Assembly (NCBI GenBank): GCA_023435985.1
Contig: JAEZKY010000225.1
Coordinates: 1 to 25,457 of the forward strand
Direction of reading: 5' to 3'
From: Bacillota bacterium
GTDB lineage: Bacteria; Bacillota; Clostridia; Clostridiales; Clostridiaceae
DNA: 25,457 bases
Below, in pieces: positions 7,869 to 14,179 of the stretch; position 1 is the first letter of the stretch, and every line of letters starts with the position of its first letter. The position numbers were made by a program, and so were the translations under genes. The notes beneath the pieces were generated by a model that saw only the letters and a program-made list of their open reading frames with translations, was not told the origin of the DNA and did not search any database.

Positions 7869-7992
7869 TCAGTTAACAGTTAACAGTTCACAATTCGCAG
7901 TTATTTCACAATTAACACTTTACAGTTGTTATGCATTTTACAATTCATAATCAACTGATTTACATTGTATTTTACAAACCTCAATCAATTAG
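7869..7992. repeat. Clustered AGTTAACAGTT repeats between pyrI and pyrC
   Basis: CAGTTAACAGTTAACAGTTC, a near-tandem run starting at 7870, is followed by CACAATT, CGCAGTTATTTCACAATT and CACTTTACAGTTG. These are variants of the arm sequences of the pyrD-pyrE element. The roughly 145-base pyrI-pyrC gap contains no credible gene; rightward open frames here are translations of the repeats and of antisense pyrI. Confidence 0.6.
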
Positions 7993-8016
7993 TTTTCACT
8001 GTTTTTTTATCATTTA

Positions 8017-8448
8017 CTATAGTTCTGAAAGTTTTGTTATCTCATCGCAGTATTCGCATCTATATCTTCCATTTTCTTCATCTACCAAAACAAATGAATG
8101 CGGTACATATTCTTCAGTACTTGTTATGCAGCTTGGATTTTTGCATTTTATTATGTTATGAACTTTGCTCGGAAGTGTTGGTTTAACCTTATTAACAATC
8201 TTCTCTTCTCTAACTTCACATATAGTTACTGTTGGTGAAAGCAATGCCAAAACAGTGTAATTAAGCTCATCACAATTTTCTATTTTTATAATATCCTTTT
8301 TACAAAGCTTTTTACTATCGGCATTAATTATAAGTGCAACACTATAATCATTAGTATCCAATCCCAAATAATTAAATATCTTAACTCCAACTCCTGCTTG
8401 TATGTGATCTAAAACTATTCCATTTTTAATACTTGTTATTTCAAGCAT
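8017..8448 (-). CDS. pyrI: Aspartate carbamoyltransferase, regulatory subunit
   Basis: PyrI binds nucleotides allosterically and holds PyrB trimers together in the ATCase holoenzyme. The 143-residue protein has an N-terminal allosteric domain (ITSIKNGIVLDHIQAGVGVKI) and a C-terminal zinc domain with C102, C107, C131 and C134 (C-x4-C-x23-C-x2-C), as in the E. coli protein though slightly shorter. Its ATG lies one base after the pyrB stop, with the ribosome binding site AGGGGTGA inside the end of pyrB, so translation is probably coupled. Its presence implies allosteric control of the pathway in addition to the RNA control seen in the leader. Confidence 0.95.
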   Translation of the reverse strand: MLEITSIKNGIVLDHIQAGVGVKIFNYLGLDTNDYSVALIINADSKKLCKKDIIKIENCDELNYTVLALLSPTVTICEVREEKIVNKVKPTLPSKVHNIIKCKNPSCITSTEEYVPHSFVLVDEENGRYRCEYCDEITKLSEL

Positions 8449-8449
8449 T

Positions 8450-9376
8450 TTACATCACCCCTAAAAGTTTAATCATTAATGCCATTCTTACATACATTCC
8501 GTATTCTGCCTGTTTGAAATATGAAGCTCTATTATCCTCATCTACTTCATATGCTATTTCGTTTACTCTTGGAAGAGGATGCATTACAATCATGTCATTT
8601 CTCGCAGCTTCCATCTTTGCTTTATCCAATATGTAACTATCTTTTAACCTTAAATATTGTTCTTCGTTAAAGAATCTTTCCTTTTGAACTCTTGTCATAT
8701 ATAAAATATCTAAATTTGAAATTACATCTTCTAATTTTTCCACTTCTATATATTCAATATTCTTCTTTTCCAAAATTTCTTCTCTTATATATTGAGGTAT
8801 TGAAAGTTCTTTTGGTGATATTAAAACGAATTTATTGTTATGATACCTTGACATCGCTTTTATAAGTGAATGTACAGTTCTTCCGAATTTCAAATCTCCA
8901 CAGATTCCAATCACATGATTATTTAAACCATCTTTTAAGCTTGTAATTGTAAGTAAATCTGCTAAAGTTTGAGTTGGATGCTGATGTCCACCATCTCCTG
9001 CGTTGATTATTGGAACATTTGAATACAGGCTTGCAACTTTTGCGGCTCCTTCTTTTGGATGTCTCATAGCTATAATATCAGAATATATTGATACCATTTT
9101 TATAGTATCTGCTAAAGTTTCCCCTTTTGAAATTGATGTTGAATTTGGTTCAGAAAACCCAAGAATTTTACCACCAAGTCTCATCATAGCAGCTTCAAAG
9201 CTTAATCTTGTTCTTGTGCTTGGTTCATAAAATAAGGTAGCTAAAATTTTCCCATCGCATATGTTTGCGAAATCTTTTGGATGTGCCATTATCTGGTGTG
9301 CTAAGTTAAAAAGTTCATTTAATTCTTCTATCGTAAAATCCATAGGCTCAATTAAATGTCTAATGTCTTTTTTCAT
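8450..9376 (-). CDS. pyrB: Aspartate carbamoyltransferase, catalytic subunit
   Basis: PyrB makes carbamoyl aspartate from carbamoyl phosphate and aspartate, the first committed step. The 308-residue protein has the carbamoyl-phosphate loop STRTR (S53-R57) in FYEPSTRTRLSFEAAM, K84 in SISKGET, HPTQTLADLLTI near residue 133 and the late HPLPRVNEI loop. All key residues are present. The ATG at 9376 follows AAGGAG (9387-9392) by ten bases. That ribosome binding site forms part of a second PyrR-like hairpin (9389-9419). As first gene of the operon it sits behind the promoter and attenuator at 9448-9595. Confidence 0.97.
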   Translation of the reverse strand: MKKDIRHLIEPMDFTIEELNELFNLAHQIMAHPKDFANICDGKILATLFYEPSTRTRLSFEAAMMRLGGKILGFSEPNSTSISKGETLADTIKMVSIYSDIIAMRHPKEGAAKVASLYSNVPIINAGDGGHQHPTQTLADLLTITSLKDGLNNHVIGICGDLKFGRTVHSLIKAMSRYHNNKFVLISPKELSIPQYIREEILEKKNIEYIEVEKLEDVISNLDILYMTRVQKERFFNEEQYLRLKDSYILDKAKMEAARNDMIVMHPLPRVNEIAYEVDEDNRASYFKQAEYGMYVRMALMIKLLGVM

Positions 9377-9388
9377 TTTATCATCACT

Positions 9389-9419
9389 CCTTAGTAACCT
9401 CTCTGTGTTAATTTAAAGG
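9389..9419 (-). promoter_or_regulatory. Second PyrR-type RNA hairpin, overlapping the pyrB ribosome binding site
   Basis: On the minus strand CCTT (9416-9419) can pair with AAGG (9389-9392), and TAAC (9407-9410) with GTTA (9395-9398), leaving the loop ACAGAGAG. The segment matches the PyrR recognition consensus ARUCCNGNGAGGYU at 12 of 14 positions and mirrors the attenuator site 120 bases upstream (both read ACCTTTAA...CAGAGAG...TAAGGA). The 3' side of the lower stem is the Shine-Dalgarno sequence AAGGAG of pyrB, so PyrR bound here should block translation initiation. Confidence 0.65.
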
Positions 9420-9447
9420 TAATAATTATTAATGGTAATTTAATTTA

Positions 9448-9477
9448 TAAAAAAACCTTCCTCAATTTAAAGGAAGG
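9448..9477 (-). terminator. pyr leader attenuator terminator
   Basis: On the minus strand CCTTCCT (9471-9477) pairs with AGGAAGG (9455-9461), followed by seven Ts (9448-9454): a Rho-independent terminator about 70 bases before the pyrB start. Its 5' arm (CTTCCTT, 9470-9476) is complementary to AAGGAAG at 9509-9515, giving a competing antiterminator. The position inside the leader, after a strong promoter, marks it as regulatory rather than operon-ending. Confidence 0.85.
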
Positions 9478-9508
9478 CATAATAATCCCATATTACAGTA
9501 TTATATAA

Positions 9509-9542
9509 CTTCCTTATTGATCTCTCTGGATCAAATTAAAGG
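9509..9542 (-). promoter_or_regulatory. pyrR-binding site: PyrR binding loop (anti-antiterminator) of the pyr attenuator
   Basis: On the minus strand TTGATC (9529-9534) pairs with GATCAA (9517-9522) around the loop CAGAGA. Below an asymmetric internal loop, CCTT (9539-9542) pairs with AAGG (9512-9515). The sequence GATCCAGAGAGATC fits the PyrR recognition motif. The lower stem ties up AAGGAAG (9509-9515), the segment that would otherwise pair with the terminator's 5' arm. PyrR with UMP bound here would therefore favour termination, as in the Bacillus subtilis pyr operon. No pyrR gene lies in this window. Confidence 0.85.
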
Positions 9543-9566
9543 TGTTTTATATTATTTCTTTGTGTA

Positions 9567-9595
9567 AGAATAACACTTCTTTAATATTGTGTCAA
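9567..9595 (-). promoter_or_regulatory. Sigma-A promoter of the pyr operon
   Basis: On the minus strand TTGACA (9590-9595) is followed after 17 bases by TATTCT (9567-9572). The start of transcription near 9560 gives a leader of about 185 bases containing the attenuator and two PyrR-like sites. Confidence 0.75.
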
Positions 9596-9621
9596 TATAA
9601 ATATATTCTTCCTACATGAAA

Positions 9622-9654
9622 ATTTTAAGAGATGTCTTTGACATCTCTTAAAAT
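9622..9654 (-). terminator. Intrinsic terminator after the beta-lactamase-fold gene
   Basis: A 15-bp perfect stem (9622-9636 with 9640-9654) with a 3-base loop lies directly after the stop codon of the upstream gene. On the minus strand it ends in AAAATTTTC, a short U tract. It separates that gene from the pyr promoter. Confidence 0.75.
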
Positions 9655-9657
9655 ATG

Positions 9658-10434
9658 TTAAAAATTATTCGTAATGCTATCCCACATCATTTTACCACTT
9701 TTAGCAAGAGTTACAGTTCCATATACACTATTGGGGATTCCCATTGACAAAACAGTGAATGTAAAACTTCCTTTTTCAGTGCGAATTAATGCTGTATCAT
9801 TTTCAACACTAGTTTTATCACCTGTTTTGCTTGAAATCTCATATTTCAAGTCATCAGGTATATAAAGTGCTAATTTATTTTTCATTTGCTGCCTTTGCAA
9901 TATGTCTACAAGCATCATACTGTTCTTTTCACTCAAAAATCTTCCATCATATAAATGCTTCCAAATTCTAGATAAATCTAAAGCACTTGTTATATTTTCA
10001 ATACCATTGCCTGCAGCTCTCTCATCTGAAGTTCTTCTATTCAATTTCGTATTCTTTAAGCCTTGAGCTATTATATCATCATTTATTCTATCCATTCCAA
10101 CCATATCTATAAGTTTGTTTGCAGCAGTATTATCACTTTGAATAAGCATTGCGACTAGTAATTCAAACATAGTATATTCTCTATTATCAAATTCATGGAG
10201 TATTCCTGTTCCATAAACTTTATCCTCTTCTTCAATCTTTATTTTATCTAAAAATGATGCATTTCCATCTTCAACATATTTTATCACCGATACTGCTATT
10301 GGCAATTTCATGCATCCAGCACCTGTCATTTGCACATTTTCATTATATCCATAAGTAAAACCGCTATCTAAGTCTTCGAAAAAGAATGAATATGTTCCTA
10401 TTCTAGACTCTAAATATTTTTTAATTTCTTTCAT
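9658..10434 (-). CDS. Class A beta-lactamase-fold protein lacking the nucleophilic serine
   Basis: The 258-residue protein (from the ATG at 10434) matches the serine beta-lactamase/D-Ala-D-Ala peptidase fold: FFEDLDSGFTYGYNEN at the start, SDN (residues 100-102) in LIQSDNTAANKLID, and KTG (203-205) in EISSKTGDKTS. At the S-x-x-K position, however, the sequence reads GAGCMKLPI. The lysine is kept but the serine is glycine (GGA codon at 10315-10317), with a cysteine next to it. There is no signal peptide, so the protein is probably cytosolic, unlike true beta-lactamases. Hydrolysis by the usual mechanism is not expected; it may be a binding protein or use another nucleophile. An in-frame GTG at 10443 would add three residues, but its GGTGGG is better read as the ribosome binding site. 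Confidence 0.8.
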   Translation of the reverse strand: MKEIKKYLESRIGTYSFFFEDLDSGFTYGYNENVQMTGAGCMKLPIAVSVIKYVEDGNASFLDKIKIEEEDKVYGTGILHEFDNREYTMFELLVAMLIQSDNTAANKLIDMVGMDRINDDIIAQGLKNTKLNRRTSDERAAGNGIENITSALDLSRIWKHLYDGRFLSEKNSMMLVDILQRQQMKNKLALYIPDDLKYEISSKTGDKTSVENDTALIRTEKGSFTFTVLSMGIPNSVYGTVTLAKSGKMMWDSITNNF

Positions 10435-10526
10435 AATACCCACCGCTTTCTAAAATACTTCTTAATGTCATTAGGTATCTTATGAGTATTTAATCATTCT
10501 TTATTGTAATACTCCTACTAAGCTAA

Positions 10527-11624
10527 CTAATCGGCAAATGATATTCCTATTTTCTTTGCTACGCTCACTAATTCTCCATTTGCATCTACTTTTTTGTTAT
10601 TTCCAATGACATTTTCTAAGCTATCATAAGTAATTTCATTACCCTTTAAGCATACCATACTTCCAAACTTCTCTTTATTAATTAATTCTATAGCTGCAAC
10701 TCCATACCTTGTTGATAATATTCTATCAAAGGTACATGTAATTCCACCTCTTTGTATATGACCAAGAACTGTACATCTAACTTCTCTTTCTTTAACTAAT
10801 TTCTCCAATTCTTCCGCTAATCTATTACCAATTCCACCAAGCCTAATTGGATCTGGACTATCTGCAACTATCTTGGCTACACTAACTTTACCATTTTTAG
10901 GCTTTGCCCCTTCTGCTACTACAACTATTGTAAATAACTTCCCATGTTTTTTTCTATCTTCAACCTTTTCTACAATCTTATTTATATCATACGGAATTTC
11001 AGGCAATAAAATAACATCAGCTGAACCTGCTATTCCAGATTCCAATGCTATAAAACCTGCATTTCTTCCCATAACCTCTAAAATCATGATTCTATGATGT
11101 GACTCCGCAGTTGTATGAAGTCTATCTAATGCTTCTGTTGCAATGCCTATTGCTGTATTAAATCCAAATGTTATGTCAGTAGATCCTAAATCATTATCAA
11201 TAGTCTTTGGAACTCCGATAACCTTTACTCCTTTTCGTGAAAAGTCTCTAGCAGATGTTAAAGTTCCATCTCCACCAATAACTATTAAAACGTCTACACC
11301 TTCCTTTTTTAAATTCGCAACAGCTACATCTGATACATCTTTTTTTACCATTTTTCCATTTTCCTCTACAAGATAATCAAATAAATTATCTTTATTTGAA
11401 CTATAGAGTATTGTACCACCTCTTGATATTAAACCCGATACAGTTGATAGGTCTAAATTAATAAAATCATTGTTATATAATCCTCTATATCCGAATTTAT
11501 ATCCAATAACTTCATATCCATAGTTCAATATTGCTGATTTCGTTACAGCACTTATTACTGCATTTAATCCTGGGCAGTCTCCTCCTCCAGTTAATAAAGC
11601 TATTTTTTTAATATCTTTGGACAT
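10527..11624 (-). CDS. pfkA: 6-phosphofructokinase, group III (ATP-type by motif)
   Basis: This glycolytic enzyme phosphorylates fructose 6-phosphate to the 1,6-bisphosphate. The 365-residue protein has LLTGGGDCPGLNAVI near residue 10, IGGDGTL (117-122), PKTIDNDLGSTD (139-150) with the catalytic aspartate, and MGRNAGFIAL (185-194). Glycine at the GGDG position (residue 120) points to ATP as phosphate donor, while lysine in PKTIDND (residue 140) is typical of pyrophosphate-dependent and group III enzymes. Length and motif mix fit the group III PFKs that clostridia often carry besides the pfkA-pyk pair. The ATG at 11624 is preceded by AGGGGGA. No pyk gene is next to it. The upstream region contains a mobile-element-like repeat. 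Confidence 0.9.
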   Translation of the reverse strand: MSKDIKKIALLTGGGDCPGLNAVISAVTKSAILNYGYEVIGYKFGYRGLYNNDFINLDLSTVSGLISRGGTILYSSNKDNLFDYLVEENGKMVKKDVSDVAVANLKKEGVDVLIVIGGDGTLTSARDFSRKGVKVIGVPKTIDNDLGSTDITFGFNTAIGIATEALDRLHTTAESHHRIMILEVMGRNAGFIALESGIAGSADVILLPEIPYDINKIVEKVEDRKKHGKLFTIVVVAEGAKPKNGKVSVAKIVADSPDPIRLGGIGNRLAEELEKLVKEREVRCTVLGHIQRGGITCTFDRILSTRYGVAAIELINKEKFGSMVCLKGNEITYDSLENVIGNNKKVDANGELVSVAKKIGISFAD

Positions 11625-11666
11625 TTTTAATCCCCCTATACCATAATTTTTTCTAAAATTATTGCT

Positions 11667-11818
11667 GAGGCACTCGAAATAAATAACAAATCAAAGTACG
11701 ATTATATTTTGCGTCAGCTATGAAAGTCTTTACTATAAAGCAGTTAGTTGAACATACTGATGTAGTATTACACAAAACAGACTAATATATGCGGTTTGCC
11801 ATTTCTTTTATATGCCTA
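11667..11818. repeat. MITE-like element upstream of pfkA (TAGGCATAT family, copy 1)
   Basis: The left end, AGGCACTCGAAATAAATAAC, followed by AAATCAAAGTACG, is mirrored at the right end by the complement of TAGGCATATAAAAGAAATGG followed by CAAACC. About 17 of the first 27 bases match without gaps. The ends and the AAATAACAARTCA word are shared with the elements upstream of the TPR gene and ychF. The roughly 150-base interior is non-coding. TATAAT on the minus strand at 11701-11706 could serve pfkA, but the -35 region is poor. Confidence 0.6.
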
Positions 11819-12087
11819 AAAGTAAATTTTCTTTATTTTCTGACTATTTACTTAAATCATATCACAAACTTTAATTTCTGAAAAGTATTAATTTACAATA
11901 TATTCATTCTTTAACTATGAATTTAAAATTCTACCTAATACTGAAATCTAAATTCACCTACATCTATACTTTCTTTTAATTTCAATTTGCCCATTATACT
12001 TATTAATTACACATTTCATTAAAGTTAAATTTTATTAGACTCTTTCCATAAAAAAATTCTGCATTTTCCCGTGTAAAAAAAACACAA

Positions 12088-12133
12088 ACACCTTAATATA
12101 TTGAAATAAATTGTATTTCATATATTAAGGTGT
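12088..12133 (-). terminator. Intrinsic terminator after uppP
   Basis: An approximately 20-bp stem with one bulged base (12088-12108 with 12114-12133) has loop AATTG. On the minus strand it runs into TTTGTGTTTTTTTT, a strong U tract. It lies 30 bases past the uppP stop. Confidence 0.85.
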
Positions 12134-12163
12134 CTTGTTAATTACTTAAATATATTTCTCAAT

Positions 12164-13030
12164 TTACATTGAGATGAAATTAAAGAATATAAGTATAGAG
12201 AATACTATTCCTGCACCTATTCTGTATACTGCAAATACTCTCATTGGTCTCTTCTTTAAATAATCTATAAATTTTCTCATAACGATTAAAGCAACCACAA
12301 ACGCAACTATAAATCCAACTGCCAATGCAATTGCATTAGTTGCATTCATTTCTGAATAATTAAATTTTATTAAATCCAATGCTGATGACCCAACCATAGC
12401 TGGAATAGCTAAGAAAAATGAATATTCAGCTGCAACTGTTGTTGAAAGTCCAGCAACCCAGCCGCCCATTATTGTAGAAGCACTTCGTGACATTCCTGGC
12501 CACATGGCAAGACATTGAAAAAATCCTATTTTTAAAGATTCTATAGGCGTAATTCTATCAATATCCCTTACTGCATGCTTATTCTTTCTAAATTTATTTT
12601 CTATTACAATTAGCAGAATACCGCCAACAAAAAATGCTATAACAACCGGTCCCGCACCAAATAATAATGATTTAATTTTATCATGAAGAATGAATCCTAG
12701 TATCATAGCTGGAATTGATCCAACAATTATATTAATTCCAAATTTAAAGCCTACTTCTCCTTTTTGTCCCTTTGAGAATATATAAGCAAAGAAGTCAACT
12801 ACACTATCTCTTATCTTTTGCCAGTATAGAACTACAACTGCAAGTATAGCCCCTAATTGTATTACTACTTCAAACATATCAGGAAAATCACCTTTAAAAT
12901 TAATAATGCTTCCTGTAAGTATCAAATGTCCTGTTGAAGATACTGGAATAAATTCAGTAAGCCCCTCAACTATACCCATGATAATTGCTTTAACTATAAA
13001 TAAAATATCTATTCCCACTTTAAATGTCAC
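12164..13030 (-). CDS. uppP: Undecaprenyl-diphosphatase
   Basis: UppP (BacA) is an integral membrane phosphatase that regenerates undecaprenyl phosphate, the lipid carrier for peptidoglycan and other surface polymers; extra copies give bacitracin resistance. The 288-residue hydrophobic protein has the two catalytic motifs GIVEGLTEFIPVSSTGHLIL (residues 19-38) and MWPGMSRSASTIMGG (176-190), with several membrane helices. The start is a GTG at 13030, six bases after AGGGA; a second GTG five codons downstream is possible. It shares its strand with manA and the TPR gene, and its product would supply carrier lipid to the cluster at the right end. Confidence 0.95.
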   Translation of the reverse strand: MTFKVGIDILFIVKAIIMGIVEGLTEFIPVSSTGHLILTGSIINFKGDFPDMFEVVIQLGAILAVVVLYWQKIRDSVVDFFAYIFSKGQKGEVGFKFGINIIVGSIPAMILGFILHDKIKSLLFGAGPVVIAFFVGGILLIVIENKFRKNKHAVRDIDRITPIESLKIGFFQCLAMWPGMSRSASTIMGGWVAGLSTTVAAEYSFFLAIPAMVGSSALDLIKFNYSEMNATNAIALAVGFIVAFVVALIVMRKFIDYLKKRPMRVFAVYRIGAGIVFSILIFFNFISM

Positions 13031-13138
13031 TCTCTTTCCCTGTGTTTATTTTGCTTGAATCTAATTAATGTCTTTTACCTTTTGAATTACTCAAGCAATT
13101 ATGGAGCAACAATCAGTTCCTCCATAACTTACATTTTT

Positions 13139-14116
13139 CTATTTTTCAACTATATTCAGTATTTCTTCTTCCTCATTTTCTAAGTTTGGCACGTAACTTT
13201 TTAATAAAGTAAAATCACCAACTAATTCATAATCTCCAAGAGTTGCTGGAATAAAAATACTATCTCCCATAAGAATTTTTTCTTCCCCACCACTATATCT
13301 TATTACACCATTACCATCAACACAAGTAAATAAATAAAATCTTTCCTCATCACTCTTTTCTTTTATAGATGAATTAATTTTATATTTTTGTATTGTAAAA
13401 TATTTTCCTAAACAAAGATATGTTTTATCATAACCATCTCTTTGTATTGTAAGTCCTTGTGAATTTTCCCCCTTAAGTGAGAAGTCTATAACATCTAATG
13501 CTTTTTCAACGTGTATTTCTCTTCCTCTATTATAATCATAAACTCTATAGGTAGTATCACTATTTTGCTGAATTTCAGCAATCAATACGCCTTCGCATAT
13601 AGCATGAACTAAACCGCTTTGAACATAGAAAAAATCACCTTTTTTAACAGGAATCTTATTTAAATATTTATCTAAGCTGCCATCCTGTATTGCCTTTTTA
13701 AATAATTCTTTATTACAATCTTTTGTTCCTACTATTAATGAAGCCCCCTCTTCAGCATCAACCACATACCAGGCTTCAGTTTTTCCTGAATCTTTTTCAA
13801 CTCTATTAGCATACTCATCATTTGGATGAACTTGAACTGAAAGCTTATCTGCAGCAGTTATTAACTTAATCAAAAGAGGAAATTCCTTCTTATCTACAGC
13901 TTTACCTATAAGCTTTTCCCCATATATTTCTATTATTTCATCAAAAGTTTTTCCTTTTAATTCCCCATTCTCTACTTTACCAGTACCATTTTTATGGCAG
14001 GCAATATCCCAGCTCTCACCAATCTTACCTTCTGGAACGTTATTTCTAAATTTTCCCAGATGTTTCCCTCCCCAAATTCTCTCATAATATAGATTTTCAA
14101 ATTTAATTGGATACAT
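13139..14116 (-). CDS. manA: Mannose-6-phosphate isomerase, class I
   Basis: This zinc enzyme interconverts mannose 6-phosphate and fructose 6-phosphate, linking mannose use or GDP-mannose supply to glycolysis. The 325-residue cupin protein has zinc ligands Q95 and H97 in KLSVQVHPND, E114 in KTEAWYV and H171 in GLVHAIC, and a class I start (ENLYYERIWGGKHL). The length matches the short Firmicutes form rather than the roughly 390-residue E. coli enzyme. The ATG at 14116 follows AGGAGG. It follows the TPR gene by 63 bases without a terminator, so the two are probably co-transcribed. A role in supplying mannosyl units for the nearby polysaccharide genes is possible but not shown. Confidence 0.95.
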   Translation of the reverse strand: MYPIKFENLYYERIWGGKHLGKFRNNVPEGKIGESWDIACHKNGTGKVENGELKGKTFDEIIEIYGEKLIGKAVDKKEFPLLIKLITAADKLSVQVHPNDEYANRVEKDSGKTEAWYVVDAEEGASLIVGTKDCNKELFKKAIQDGSLDKYLNKIPVKKGDFFYVQSGLVHAICEGVLIAEIQQNSDTTYRVYDYNRGREIHVEKALDVIDFSLKGENSQGLTIQRDGYDKTYLCLGKYFTIQKYKINSSIKEKSDEERFYLFTCVDGNGVIRYSGGEEKILMGDSIFIPATLGDYELVGDFTLLKSYVPNLENEEEEILNIVEK

Positions 14117-14179
14117 AATACTTCCTCCTGTTATTAATGCCCTATTTTATAGCAACTCTGATTAATACCTATATACTAA

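Larger units (their letters stand above)
11625..12163. other. 539-base intergenic region between uppP and pfkA
   Basis: Apart from the repeat element at 11667-11818 and the uppP terminator at 12088-12133, the region is AT-rich with no open frame of interest on either strand. I see no promoter pair of good quality for pfkA, so its promoter may lie inside or beyond the repeat element. Confidence 0.6.

Noticed and set aside
10484..10514. Inverted repeat GAGTATT/AATACTC between pfkA and the beta-lactamase-fold gene
   Set aside because: Seven base pairs around a 17-base loop in AT-rich DNA is expected by chance, and there is no U tract.
11701..11729. TATAAT on the minus strand as pfkA promoter
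   Set aside because: The -10 is perfect but the -35 region matches at only about three of six bases, and it lies inside the repeat element, so it is not listed as a promoter.
11820..11853. Inverted repeat AAGTAAAT/ATTTACTT next to the pfkA repeat element
   Set aside because: It is short, purely AT-rich and has an 18-base spacer; it is outside the shared ends of the repeat family and has no recognisable role.
13099..13127. Hairpin TTATGGAG/CTCCATAA between manA and uppP
   Set aside because: It has only 8 bp with a 12-base or larger loop, and no T-run follows on the minus strand, so it is not supported as a terminator.
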